Source: CAYYJR01 sp964472305 (lineage in GTDB: Bacteria; Armatimonadota; Hebobacteria; CAIYQO01). From it: a stretch of 64,000 nt of DNA. Below the pieces are notes generated by a model. The model was not told where the DNA came from and searched no databases. It saw only the letters and a program-made list of their open reading frames with translations. The translations under genes and the position numbers were made by a program. The DNA is taken from contig CAYYJR010000005.1 in NCBI GenBank assembly GCA_964472305.1, positions 152,145-216,144 on the forward strand, given 5' to 3'. Shown piece after piece: positions 43,079 through 51,264 of the stretch. Position 1 is the stretch's first letter; the number at the start of each line of letters is the position of its first letter.

Positions 43079-43974
43079 GACGACGATGTTTCCACGGGAA
43101 CGTCATCCCCGTGGAAGACGGTTCCTGTTGCGAGAATGTTGGTTTCCGGTGGCGCCTCCGTGTCGGGTAGGTCCAGTTCGCCCGGCGCCTCGCCGCCCCA
43201 TTCGGTAAGGAAGCGACTGCTGTGTAGGCGCCGCTCTAAACGAAATTCCAGGTAATCGCGGAACGTTCCTGCTATTTCGCGCCGTAAACGGTCGGAAATT
43301 TGCAGGTCGGCCAGCGCATCCGTCCCGTGCGTCAGCAACAGTTGGGCAACCTGCACGGTGCCGGCGGCAATGCGCTTCGCGCCCGGTACGTCGGGGAGGC
43401 ACGCCGGACACAACGCGCCGCCCTGGCCGACGGTAAAGCCCAGCCAGGTCGGCCATACCACCCGTCCCGCCGCGTCATGACGCGACAACGGCGTCTGACA
43501 CCGCGCGCAGTGCGTCAACTGTGGCTGATAGCCCAGCATCGCAATCAGACTGATCTCCACATAGCGTGCCAGCAGATCCGGCGCCGGGGTCGCGATTAAC
43601 CGATGCAGCGCATCGACCAGCAAGTCGAAGAGGGCGGAGGCACGCTGGCGCTCCTCCAGCGCTTCGTCGAACAGCTCGGAAAAATAACAGGCGTAGGCAA
43701 AGGCGTCCATGCGCGCACGCAGCCCATAGAACGGATCCAGCACGCGCGCCTGCGTAATGACGTCGAAGCGGCGTCCGGTTGCCAGTTGCAGTTCGAGATA
43801 GGTGAAATGCTGCAGCGCCGCGGCCAGTTTGGCGCGCGGTTTTTTGACACCCTTGGCGACGGCGAGGATTTTCCCCTCTTCGCGGGTGAATAGGGTGATC
43901 AGGCGATGGCCTTCGCCATATTCGCGCGAACGCAGCACCAGTGCGTTGACTTGATAGAGACGTGAATGTGCCAC
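43075..43974 (-). CDS. recO: DNA repair protein RecO
   Basis: Recombination mediator that loads RecA with RecR. An N-terminal OB fold (YQVNALVLRSREYGEGHRLI) is followed by a helical domain with a four-Cys zinc site (CARCQTPL ... CPACL). The 299 residues exceed the usual ~245 by an acidic C-terminal tail. The GTG at 43974 begins VAHSRLYQVNALVL; further upstream the frame is open but unlike RecO. No ribosome site precedes this GTG; instead a -10 hexamer ends six bases before it, implying a leaderless mRNA. VanW overlaps its end. Confidence 0.92.
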   Translation of the reverse strand: MAHSRLYQVNALVLRSREYGEGHRLITLFTREEGKILAVAKGVKKPRAKLAAALQHFTYLELQLATGRRFDVITQARVLDPFYGLRARMDAFAYACYFSELFDEALEERQRASALFDLLVDALHRLIATPAPDLLARYVEISLIAMLGYQPQLTHCARCQTPLSRHDAAGRVVWPTWLGFTVGQGGALCPACLPDVPGAKRIAAGTVQVAQLLLTHGTDALADLQISDRLRREIAGTFRDYLEFRLERRLHSSRFLTEWGGEAPGELDLPDTEAPPETNILATGTVFHGDDVPVETSSS

Positions 43975-43989
43975 GGAGATATTGTACCA
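43975..43989 (-). promoter_or_regulatory. recO promoter, leaderless configuration
   Basis: On the minus strand TGG-TACAAT (plus 43981-43989), extended -10, followed by ATCTCC and the GTG start. A start site seven bases after the -10 would be the G of GTG. No -35 hexamer. Confidence 0.55.
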
Positions 43990-44028
43990 AATTTTCTCAT
44001 GCTTGCCGCGCGGAAGCGCTATTCTTTG

Positions 44029-44057
44029 TTGACAGCATCGAATGTCCGTGGTAATGT
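44029..44057 (+). promoter_or_regulatory. Promoter of the MarR-iscU pair
   Basis: TTGACA (44029-44034), a 17-nt spacer and TAATGT (44052-44057). The MarR-type start is 18 nt after the -10, and the element is back-to-back with the recO promoter. Confidence 0.65.
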
Positions 44058-44075
44058 TTAGCATAGGTAACGATT

Positions 44076-44639
44076 ATGCTTAATTCGGAACACGGCAACT
44101 CACAGGATTTGCTCGAGCGGTTTGTCGATCTGCTCGGCACCTACTCGTCCGCCGTGTTGACCGGGCGGTTGTTGGAAGAAGCGACACACGGTAAGTTGAC
44201 GCCGGCGCAACTTGAGGCGATGGTGTTCATCCACCGGCATGGCGGGTGTTCCGCCAAGGCACTGTCCGAGGGATTGCACATCAGCATTCCTTCTGCCACG
44301 CGGCTGGTCGATCGGTTGGTGCGCAAAGTATTGGTGGATCGCCGCGAAAGCGGTGAAGACCGGCGGCTGGTATACCTGACGGTTACCGCGATGGGCTTGC
44401 GGGCGTTGCAGGCGGTGCGTGCCGCGCGCGTGGCGCGGATGCGGCAGGCGGTGGCGGTGTTGCGCGAGGATGAACGCGTGGTGTTGCTCGCGTTATTGGA
44501 GCGGTTGCTGCTGGCGGCGTTGCGCGACGAGCAGACGGTGGACGATTGTTGCCTGCATTGCGGCAACGAACACGACGGAACGTGCGTGGTGAATGAAGCG
44601 CACCTCGCGCTGCTGGGACGGCCCATCGACCATCCCTAG
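44076..44639 (+). CDS. MarR-family regulator with Cys-rich C-terminal tail
   Basis: Winged-helix repressor (residues ~15-150) with the MarR pattern LTPAQLEAMVFIHRHGG, then SAKALSEGLHISIPSATRLVD and the wing DRRESGEDRRLVYLTV. The tail CCLHCGNEHDGTC contains C158, C159, C162 and C170, a likely metal or Fe-S site that ordinary MarR proteins lack. The next gene is an IscU-type scaffold 54 nt downstream, so it plausibly senses Fe-S, iron or redox state and controls that gene. Inference from tail and context. Confidence 0.85.
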   Translation: MLNSEHGNSQDLLERFVDLLGTYSSAVLTGRLLEEATHGKLTPAQLEAMVFIHRHGGCSAKALSEGLHISIPSATRLVDRLVRKVLVDRRESGEDRRLVYLTVTAMGLRALQAVRAARVARMRQAVAVLREDERVVLLALLERLLLAALRDEQTVDDCCLHCGNEHDGTCVVNEAHLALLGRPIDHP

Positions 44640-44693
44640 TGCTGGTGAGGTGATTGGAGATAACCGGGCAGCGCCCGTAAAGTGAGGAGAACC

Positions 44694-45149
44694 ATGCCAC
44701 AGTATAGCGAGAAGGTGATGGACCATTTTGCCCACCCGCGGAACGTGGGTGAGCTGCCCGATGCCAACGGCGTCGGCACTGTCGGCAACCCCGTATGCGG
44801 GGACATCATGAAGATGTATATCAAGGTTGATGATGATGTCATCACCGATGTGCGCTTCCAGACCTTCGGCTGCGGCGCGGCCATCGCGACCAGCAGCATC
44901 TCCACCGAGATGATCAAGGGGAAAACTATTCAGGAGGCGCTGCAGCTCACCAACCGCGCCGTCGCCGACGCGCTTGACGGGCTGCCCCCGGTGAAGATGC
45001 ACTGTTCGTTGCTTGCCGAGGAAGCCGTCCGCTCCGCCATCCAGGACTACCTGCAGCGGAAGACCGGCAAGTCGGCGGAAGAAGTGAAAACGCTCATCGC
45101 CTGCGAGTTCAATACGGTCGATGGCGACGTGGGACCGGCCGCGGACTGA
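44694..45149 (+). CDS. iscU: IscU/NifU N-terminal-type Fe-S scaffold
   Basis: Scaffold for Fe-S cluster assembly. All ligands are present: C35 and D37 (GNPVCGD), C60 (FGCGAA) and C104 (MHCSLL). It starts MPQYSEKVMDHFAHPRNVGE, typical of the group, with a GAGGAG site. 151 residues, single domain with a short acidic tail. No iscS, hscA or fdx is adjacent; only a MarR-type regulator precedes it. Confidence 0.94.
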   Translation: MPQYSEKVMDHFAHPRNVGELPDANGVGTVGNPVCGDIMKMYIKVDDDVITDVRFQTFGCGAAIATSSISTEMIKGKTIQEALQLTNRAVADALDGLPPVKMHCSLLAEEAVRSAIQDYLQRKTGKSAEEVKTLIACEFNTVDGDVGPAAD

Positions 45150-45169
45150 TGCGCGAAGAAGGAAACAGA

Positions 45170-45202
45170 CGAACCGGGGCGCGGATGACGCGTCCCGGTT
45201 CG
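45170..45202 (+). terminator. Putative terminator behind iscU
   Basis: CGAACCGGGGCGC and GCGTCCCGGTTCG form a nearly complete stem about 20 nt behind the iscU stop, followed by the weak T-run TTGTTG. Could serve both strands, as radA ends on the other side. Confidence 0.5.
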
Positions 45203-45369
45203 TTGTTGGAATACCACGCCGAACGGTTCAATGCGCGCATGAATGATGAGGCATGCGGCAAACAGGTCCGGGCATACGCACTTGATGATCGCAAGCTGGT
45301 GATCTTCGCCGACACCGGCGAACACCGGGCAAGGCGCGCGACTTCTGCAATTGCCTATTGAGCCTGCCC

Positions 45370-46734
45370 TTAATTTTTCAGTGCCACCTCGAAGGCTTGT
45401 TCCAGGTTCTGCAGTTGCACGCATTTGAGCGTGGACTTCTTCTGTGGTGGGATTTTTCCCGGCGGCAGCAGGCAAGTAGCGAAGCCCTGGCGCGCGGCTT
45501 CGGCGACGCGGCGGTCAGCGTGCGAGACGGTGCGCACCTCGCCGGTCAGCCCCACTTCGCCGAAGCAGACGACGTCCGGCTGCACCGGCACGTCGCGGAA
45601 GCTGGAGGCGACCGCCAGCGCCACTGCCAGGTCGGTGGCGGGTTCGCTGATCTTTAATCCGCCCGGCACGTTAATGAAGACGTCGTGCTGGCCCAGTGGG
45701 ATGTGGAAGCGTTTCTCCAGCACCGCGAGCACATGCGCCACGCGCTTGATATCCACCCCGTTCGCATTACGCCGTGGGCTGCCGAAGGGTGGGGCGGCGC
45801 TGACCAGCGCCTGCACCTCCGCCAACAGCGCGCGCGTACCCTCCATCACCGCCACCACTGAGGAGCCGGAAGAACCGAGCTGGCGTTCGTTCAGAAAGGC
45901 GGCGGAGGGATTGGGTACTTCGTCCATGCCACGGTCGCCCATGGTAAAGATCCCCAGTTCGTGGGTGGGACCAAAGCGGTTTTTCACCGCGTGCAAGATG
46001 CGATAGCTGAAGTCGCGGTCGCCTTCCAGTTCCAGCACCACATCCACCATGTGTTCCAGCACGCGCGGGCCGGCGATCTGACCTTCTTTGGTCACATGGC
46101 CGATCATTAGCACGGTGGCGCCGGTCTCTTTCGCGGCACGGATCAGCCGCAGCGCGGCGTTGCGTACCTGGCTGACCGAGCCGGGCACGGATTCGATGCG
46201 GGTATCGAATGCGGTTTGAATGGAATCGACCACGACCAGCGCGGGCTTCAGCAGGTGTACGTGCTGCAGCATGGGTTCGAGTTCGGTCTCCGCCAGTGCC
46301 AGCATTTCTTCGTGCATGGTGCGCAGCCGCTCGCTGCGCATGCGGATCTGCTGGAGCGATTCCTCGCCGGTGACATAGAGCGTACGATGCCCGGAGCACG
46401 CCAGCGCGTAACCGACTTGCAGCAGCAGCGTGGATTTGCCGATGCCCGGATCCCCGGCGAGCAGAATGGCCGACCCCGGCACCGCGCCACCACCCAGCAC
46501 GCGGTCGAATTCACCCAGCCCGCTCTGGCGCCGCGGCTCGGTGCCCGGCGGCACGTCGCTGATGGGCACCGCGGCGGACGCGCGCAACGGCGCAACCGTA
46601 GGCGCCGGGCCGGTCGTGACCGGCGCCGCTTCTTCCACCAGAGACCCCCATCCGCCGCACTCCGGACAGCGCCCGTGCCAGCGCACCTGCGGGCACCCGC
46701 ACTCCTGACAGACATAGGTGATTGTCTTTGCCAT
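45370..46734 (-). CDS. radA: DNA repair protein RadA (Sms)
   Basis: RecA-like helicase for branch migration. Zinc finger CQECGCPQVRWHGRCPECGG (C9-C26), Walker A GDPGIGKSTLL (about residue 93), the RadA motif KNRFG (VKNRFGPTHELG) and a C-terminal Lon-like domain (GVDIKRVAHVLAVLEKRF, PGGLKISEPATDLAVALA). 454 residues as usual. A strong promoter ends six bases before the ATG, implying a leaderless mRNA. It is divergent from the AlkZ-like gene. Confidence 0.97.
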   Translation of the reverse strand: MAKTITYVCQECGCPQVRWHGRCPECGGWGSLVEEAAPVTTGPAPTVAPLRASAAVPISDVPPGTEPRRQSGLGEFDRVLGGGAVPGSAILLAGDPGIGKSTLLLQVGYALACSGHRTLYVTGEESLQQIRMRSERLRTMHEEMLALAETELEPMLQHVHLLKPALVVVDSIQTAFDTRIESVPGSVSQVRNAALRLIRAAKETGATVLMIGHVTKEGQIAGPRVLEHMVDVVLELEGDRDFSYRILHAVKNRFGPTHELGIFTMGDRGMDEVPNPSAAFLNERQLGSSGSSVVAVMEGTRALLAEVQALVSAAPPFGSPRRNANGVDIKRVAHVLAVLEKRFHIPLGQHDVFINVPGGLKISEPATDLAVALAVASSFRDVPVQPDVVCFGEVGLTGEVRTVSHADRRVAEAARQGFATCLLPPGKIPPQKKSTLKCVQLQNLEQAFEVALKN

Positions 46735-46769
46735 GGCTCTATCGTATCACGCGGCACGATTTTTGTCAG
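46735..46769 (-). promoter_or_regulatory. radA promoter, leaderless configuration
   Basis: On the minus strand CTGACA (plus 46764-46769), a 17-nt spacer ending in TGA, TACGAT (plus 46741-46746), then AGAGCC and the ATG. The expected start base is the A of ATG. Confidence 0.7.
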
Positions 46770-46952
46770 GGTGAACTGGTGAGCGCTCGCCTGGCAGGGA
46801 ATGCGCCGGTTTTGGCAGGGCAGAGGGATTCCTTGAGTTCGGGCGCTATGCCGGCCTTGCTGTCAATGCGGGATTGCATAGCCGTCACCTGCGTCAGTGC
46901 TTACCGGTCAGAGGCACAACCTGGGGGAGGAGATGAAGCGAAAGTTCTGATT

Positions 46953-46967
46953 TGTTATAATGCTTCC
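46953..46967 (+). promoter_or_regulatory. Promoter of the AlkZ-like gene, leaderless configuration
   Basis: TGT-TATAAT (46953-46961), a consensus extended -10, followed by GCTTCC and the GTG. No -35 hexamer and no ribosome site. Confidence 0.55.
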
Positions 46968-47639
46968 GTGGCGATCGATTGGCGGGAAACCTGGCGCGAT
47001 ACCGTGCGTGACGAAGCGGATCTCGTCCGCTTCGTGGAGGCGGTCGGGTGTTGCGCGATCAATGCATTGGAGCGCTTTCCAGCGTTCCCCAGCGTGGCGG
47101 CGGCGATGGGGAAGCATGACGCGCTGTGGCATGCGTGGTGGTGGAAAGACGACCTGCATGTGCAGCGACGCGTCTACTACACGCGCCTTTTCGCCGGGCG
47201 GCCCGGCTTCATCGCACTGGACCTGTTGCCGGCGTTCATTGCTGCCAACGGCGCCGCGGCTGACGAATTGATCCTCGAAGGCCGGTTGTCGGCAACGGCG
47301 CGCGAAGTGTATCAGCTTATCGAGGCGCGCGGTCCTATCTCCTCACGTCCGCTGAAGCAGTTGCTCAGGCCTGACGCGCGCAAGGCCGCCACCAGTGCGT
47401 TGTGGGAACTGGAACGGCATTTCATCATCACCAAAACCGACATTACCGGGCGCGAACTGGCCACCTACAGCTACGTGTGGGATCTGACCGAACGCTGGTT
47501 GCCTGATGCTTTCGCCGCCGCCGACCGGCTGCGGCGCAAGGCAGCGATGGCGCGGATCGCCGATCATCTTGCCGCGTTGGGCGTGCCATGTGATGCCGCG
47601 TTGCGCGCGCGGGTGCTGCGCTGGGACGCGCTTAGCTGA
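46968..47639 (+). CDS. AlkZ-like (YcaQ-type) winged-helix protein
   Basis: A 223-residue protein that looks like the AlkZ-related group, kin of the DNA glycosylases for crosslinks. Supporting phrases: HDALWHAWWWKDDLHVQRRV, YYTRLFAGRPGFIALDLLP, LSATAREVYQLIEARGPISS, then SALWELERHFIITKTDITGR and WDLTERW. It is shorter than AlkZ (~390), and the QxQ/QxD catalytic motif of AlkZ is not seen, so enzymatic activity is unproven. The GTG start rests on the -10 six bases upstream. The frame is open above but contains no such features. Divergent from radA. Confidence 0.65.
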   Translation: MAIDWRETWRDTVRDEADLVRFVEAVGCCAINALERFPAFPSVAAAMGKHDALWHAWWWKDDLHVQRRVYYTRLFAGRPGFIALDLLPAFIAANGAAADELILEGRLSATAREVYQLIEARGPISSRPLKQLLRPDARKAATSALWELERHFIITKTDITGRELATYSYVWDLTERWLPDAFAAADRLRRKAAMARIADHLAALGVPCDAALRARVLRWDALS

Positions 47640-47678
47640 CTCGGCGTAAAATTTCTCCCATATTTTTTTATGTAGGGC

Positions 47679-47707
47679 TTGCATATTGCAGTACTATATG
47701 ATACTAT
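47679..47707 (+). promoter_or_regulatory. Promoter of the Rrf2-ahpC operon
   Basis: TTGCAT (47679-47684), a 17-nt spacer and TACTAT (47702-47707). Overlaps the operator palindrome 47694-47722. Confidence 0.7.
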
Positions 47708-47722
47708 TAGTGTATCATATAG
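47694..47722 (+). promoter_or_regulatory. Probable Rrf2 operator (perfect inverted repeat)
   Basis: CTATATGATAC (47694-47704) and GTATCATATAG (47712-47722) are perfect 11-bp inverted repeats around a 7-bp centre. The repeat covers the -10 and the start site of the promoter of the Rrf2 gene, so binding would repress transcription: classical autoregulation. Confidence 0.8.
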
Positions 47723-47731
47723 GAGCAATGG

Positions 47732-48154
47732 ATGATTACTCGCGAAACTGATTATGCCATACGTGCCCTGCTGTTCCTGGCGTTACAAGGAGACAAGCAG
47801 ATCGTCTCCACCACCGTGCTGGCGGAGGAGATGGATATCCCGTATCGCTTCCTTCGCCGCATCGTACTACGGTTAGTTGCCCAGGGACTGATCAACAGCG
47901 TGCGGGGCAAGGCAGGGGGATTGCGGTTGGCGAAGTCGCCGGCAGCGGTTTCGTTGCTCGATGTGGTGGGCGCGGTCGACCCCGACGCGATCACTATGAA
48001 TATCTGCCTGACCGGGGAACACGGTTGCTCTCGAGCGCCGCATTGCGCGGTGCACGAAGAGTTGGCGGCCATCCAGCAGCAGTTGCATCGCAGCCTGGCC
48101 GACATTTCACTTGCCACGCTCGCCGAGCGTGAACGACACAACAAAGGCATCTAA
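47732..48154 (+). CDS. Rrf2-family, IscR-like Fe-S transcription regulator
   Basis: A 140-residue winged-helix protein. The N-terminus ITRETDYAIRALLFLAL and the recognition region IPYRFLRRIVLRLVAQGLI are typical of Rrf2. The cluster ligands are C92, C99, C105 and H108, nearly the spacing of IscR (92, 98, 104, 107), so it likely binds a [2Fe-2S] cluster. It starts 9 nt after the palindromic operator with AGGAG, and the next gene, peroxiredoxin, follows 14 nt after its stop. Probably a sensor of oxidants or iron controlling ahpC and itself. Confidence 0.92.
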   Translation: MITRETDYAIRALLFLALQGDKQIVSTTVLAEEMDIPYRFLRRIVLRLVAQGLINSVRGKAGGLRLAKSPAAVSLLDVVGAVDPDAITMNICLTGEHGCSRAPHCAVHEELAAIQQQLHRSLADISLATLAERERHNKGI

Positions 48155-48168
48155 CAAAGGAGACAATT

Positions 48169-48759
48169 ATGGGAACTCTCGTCACGAAAGAAGCGCCTGA
48201 TTTCACCGCCCAGGCCGTATTGCCTGATGGTTCGATTGCCGACCTTACCCTCTCCGCGCTGCGGGGGAAGTATGTCGTGCTGTTCTTTTATCCACTCGAC
48301 TTCACGTTCGTCTGCCCGTCGGAAATCCTGGCATTCGACAGGCAACGGCAGGAATTCGCGGATCGCGGCGTCGAGGTTATCGGCGTGTCGGTCGATTCGG
48401 TCTTCACCCACTTCGCCTGGCGCGAGACGCCGGTGGCAAAAGGCGGCATCGGTCCGGTGAGCTTCCCGCTGGTATCGGATCTGGACAAGAGCATCGCGCG
48501 CAACTATGACGTGTTGCTGAACGAATCGGTCGCTTTGCGCGGGTTGTTTCTCATCGATGCCAAAGGTGTGGTGCGCCATCAGCTCATCAACGACTTGCCG
48601 CTGGGTCGCAGCGTGGACGAAGCCATCCGCCTGGTGGATGCGCTGCAGTTCACCGAAGAATACGGCGAAGTTTGCCCCGCCAACTGGCACCGCGGCGAAA
48701 AGGCAATGGCGCCGACTGCCGCCGGCGTGGCGGAATACCTGGTCGAAGTCTACGCCTGA
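48169..48759 (+). CDS. ahpC: Typical 2-Cys peroxiredoxin (AhpC/Prx1)
   Basis: Reduces peroxides. Peroxidatic C49 in FYPLDFTFVCPSE and resolving C169 in GEVCPANW are at the normal positions of a typical 2-Cys enzyme; length 196. No AhpF or thioredoxin is beside it. Second gene of the Rrf2 operon, AAAGGAG site, followed 16 nt later by a small Cys-containing protein. Confidence 0.96.
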   Translation: MGTLVTKEAPDFTAQAVLPDGSIADLTLSALRGKYVVLFFYPLDFTFVCPSEILAFDRQRQEFADRGVEVIGVSVDSVFTHFAWRETPVAKGGIGPVSFPLVSDLDKSIARNYDVLLNESVALRGLFLIDAKGVVRHQLINDLPLGRSVDEAIRLVDALQFTEEYGEVCPANWHRGEKAMAPTAAGVAEYLVEVYA

Positions 48760-48775
48760 CAGGGAAAGGACATCC

Positions 48776-49000
48776 ATGTCTGACCAATTGCATATCGAAC
48801 TATGCCCCGAAACCGGCATTTGTTCCATCATCCGCGCGGACGCGACGAAGATCGACCTGATGCCCGACGAGGTCGACGCCATTCGCGACGCCGCCGATGA
48901 CCTGGAACGCATCAAAGCCATCCTTGCCGAAAGCGACCGCGGCTTCAGCGACGCCGTCACCGCCGTCGACCTGCACCAGATCGGACGACGGCTCGGGTAA
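48776..49000 (+). CDS. Small conserved-looking protein, third gene of the redox operon
   Basis: 74 residues, acidic, starting MSDQLHIELCPETGICSIIR, with C10 and C16 and a helical acidic middle (PDEVDAIRDAADDLERIKAI). No known family recognised. It has a good AAAGGA site and lies 16 nt behind ahpC, before a strong terminator, so it is a real part of the operon. A redox or metal role through the two Cys is possible. Confidence 0.75.
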   Translation: MSDQLHIELCPETGICSIIRADATKIDLMPDEVDAIRDAADDLERIKAILAESDRGFSDAVTAVDLHQIGRRLG

Positions 49001-49016
49001 AACACCGCAGGAACTC

Positions 49017-49053
49017 AGCGCGGGCACACCGGCTTTCCGGGGTGCCCGCGCTT
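49017..49053 (+). terminator. Intrinsic terminator of the Rrf2-ahpC operon
   Basis: AGCGCGGGCAC pairs with GTGCCCGCGCT, enclosing a further CCGG/CCGG stem and a CTTT loop, followed by TT. Strong hairpin with a short T-run, about 16 nt behind the third gene. Confidence 0.75.
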
Positions 49054-49243
49054 TGCATGCGGCTCATCCTGATGGTGCCATCTCTTGGCACATGGAATAT
49101 CTGGTTCTGCCAGACCAAACAACCGTCAGTGGATGATGCAATCCGTATTACCCATCACCGCGTTGAATTCCCACACGGACCAAACATGCCAATCGCCTTG
49201 CGCACGTTTGCAGGCTGTATTCGCGATGGAATCTGCCGGCTGA

Positions 49244-51064
49244 TTATCCGGCGGTGGGGTACAGGGTGATCGTAACGAGTTGCATGGCGCCGCCATCGTT
49301 GTCGAGAGGACGCAGGGTAAGGGTGTATTGTCCGGCGGCGGGGATATCGTAGAGGCCTATCCGATACGTGCGGAAGCGGGCCAACGGCCAGGCGTGCTGA
49401 TTTTCCCGACGTTGCGGGAAGTGCCCGGTGGCCAGCAACGGGAAAGTCAGTTCGCTGTCACCCAGCGTGAGAGACCAGGTCGAGTCATCGGCTGCCGTTG
49501 GGCAGGCATACTCGACATCGATGTAATACATCCCCGGTTCCACCGCGGAAAACGTCCAGGCGGCGCTGCTGCCGGTCCCCTGCCATTGGCCGACATACTC
49601 CGCGTGCTTCCAGTCGCCGAATTTCTCCATCCAGCTCAGCTTATCCTGGCTGCACCCCCGGCAGCGGGCGGCGGACGCTGTCAATACATTTACGCAATTG
49701 TGCAGCACATAGCGTTCGGTTGTGGGTGGTAACGACCGCTCTACCTCCACTGCGATGACCGGCAGCAGCGTTGACGGGGGGACGGCCGGCAAGTGCAGCA
49801 CCAGGCCGCCGGCATCCGAATGCACGGTCAACGGTTCATTTGCGCCGAGAAGCGTGGCGCCCAGCACACCGGCCTGCACCCCGGGGAGGCGCAATTGCCC
49901 ATCAGCCGGCCACTGGAATACATGCAGGTAGAGGGTATTCCCGCGTTGCGTACACTCTCCCCACGGCAGCGCGCCCAGTGGAGAGGGTATGGTGTCGTAT
50001 ATCGCTTCCCCATGTGCCGCCAGCCAGCGGCCGGCTTCGCGGATGATGCGTGCGGAGAGCGCGGGCACGCGCCCCAGCCCGTCGGGGCCGATATTAAGCA
50101 TATAATTCCCACCGCGGCTGACCACGACGACCAGCCGCTCAATTAACTCGCGGGCGCTCTTCCAATTCTGGTCGGCATGCACGAAACCCCAGGTATCGTT
50201 GTGTGTATCGACGGTTTCCCAGAGCCCGTCATGCATCCGGCTCGGAATCTCCTGGTCGCCCAGCGACTCATAATCGCCGATCCCGTTGCCGATGCGACTG
50301 TTGATGAGACAACCCGGTTGCAGGTGACGAATCGTCTTCATCAGCGCCAGTGATTCTTCCCGAGTAATCGGTCCCGGGGTGTCGAACCAGATGAGCGCGA
50401 CGTCGCCATATTGCGTGAGCAACTCTTCGATCTGCGGCAGCGCCTTGCCGTGCAAGTAGCGGTGAAAATCGGCGTCCGGCGTCGCGTCAGAATTATTCAC
50501 CGGTGCATCCAGTTCGTGCCAGTCCTGGGTCTGCGAATAATAAAATCCCAGCCGAAGTCCGGCTTCGCGACAGGCAATGGCCAGTTCGGCAAGCGGATCG
50601 CGCCTGAACGGGGTGGCGTCAACGATATTGAATGGGCTGCTCGCTGTGCGAAACATGGCGAAGCCGTCGTGGTGCTTGGCGGTAATCACGATGTAGCGCA
50701 TGCCGGCGTCCTGCGCCAGTTTCACCCAGGCTCGCGCATCAAAGCCGGTCGGATTGAAGGTTGCGGCGGTGCGGGCGTAGTCGGCGGCGGGGATCCCGGC
50801 ACGACGCTGAATCCACTCGCCAATTCCATAATAGGTTCGTCCGTTCCAGCGTCCGCCCAACGCGGAATACAGCCCCCAGTGGATGAACATGGCATATTTG
50901 GCTTTCCGAAACCAATCGCCACGCGCGCTATCCGCCTGTTCGGCAATGCCATCGGTTCCCCACATCTCCGGGGTTATGCCGCCATTGTCCGCCGCGGCTT
51001 GCTCATCGCTTTTCTGCTGCATGATCGAAAATGTCTCCTCGGGTGACTGCATTGTTGCCATCAT
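49244..51064 (-). CDS. Alpha-L-fucosidase, GH29
   Basis: Hydrolyses alpha-fucosides. 606 residues. GH29 motifs: AMFIHWGLYSALGG, ITAKHHDGFAMF, GLRLGFYYSQTQDWHE and the nucleophile D228 in ALIWFDTPG. The family's NIGPDG motif follows in NYMLNIGPDGLG. The last ~200 residues are a beta-rich C-terminal domain with a CBM-like end. No signal peptide, so cytoplasmic, unlike many GH29. ATG 51055 is an alternative start. Stands alone; convergent with the redox operon. Confidence 0.92.
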   Translation of the reverse strand: MMATMQSPEETFSIMQQKSDEQAAADNGGITPEMWGTDGIAEQADSARGDWFRKAKYAMFIHWGLYSALGGRWNGRTYYGIGEWIQRRAGIPAADYARTAATFNPTGFDARAWVKLAQDAGMRYIVITAKHHDGFAMFRTASSPFNIVDATPFRRDPLAELAIACREAGLRLGFYYSQTQDWHELDAPVNNSDATPDADFHRYLHGKALPQIEELLTQYGDVALIWFDTPGPITREESLALMKTIRHLQPGCLINSRIGNGIGDYESLGDQEIPSRMHDGLWETVDTHNDTWGFVHADQNWKSARELIERLVVVVSRGGNYMLNIGPDGLGRVPALSARIIREAGRWLAAHGEAIYDTIPSPLGALPWGECTQRGNTLYLHVFQWPADGQLRLPGVQAGVLGATLLGANEPLTVHSDAGGLVLHLPAVPPSTLLPVIAVEVERSLPPTTERYVLHNCVNVLTASAARCRGCSQDKLSWMEKFGDWKHAEYVGQWQGTGSSAAWTFSAVEPGMYYIDVEYACPTAADDSTWSLTLGDSELTFPLLATGHFPQRRENQHAWPLARFRTYRIGLYDIPAAGQYTLTLRPLDNDGGAMQLVTITLYPTAG

Positions 51065-51213
51065 GCCTGACCCGCGTTGAGTCCGAACGCCGCATGCGAT
51101 AGGCAGGCCGATGCAGGTTCTATTCTGTCACCCACCGGTACTTCCTGCCCACAGAAGCCGTGAATCGGTGGACTTGCGGGACACCAGGATGGAAAAACGC
51201 GCATGCGTTGATT

Positions 51214-51250
51214 TTGACAGGATGCACTCGTTCGTATAATCACGTATACT
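51214..51250 (+). promoter_or_regulatory. Promoter of the putative glycosidase gene
   Basis: TTGACA (51214-51219), TATAAT (51235-51240, spacer 15) and a second -10-like TATACT (51245-51250). The gene starts at 51265. The short spacer is a weakness. Confidence 0.45.
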
Positions 51251-51264
51251 ATCGACGGGTGATT

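Noticed and set aside
45149..45361. Small frame behind iscU (70 codons)
   Set aside because: It covers a terminator-like hairpin, overlaps the iscU stop and has no ribosome site or family features.
49042..49269. Small frame between the redox operon and GH29
   Set aside because: It begins within the terminator hairpin and has no features of a protein.
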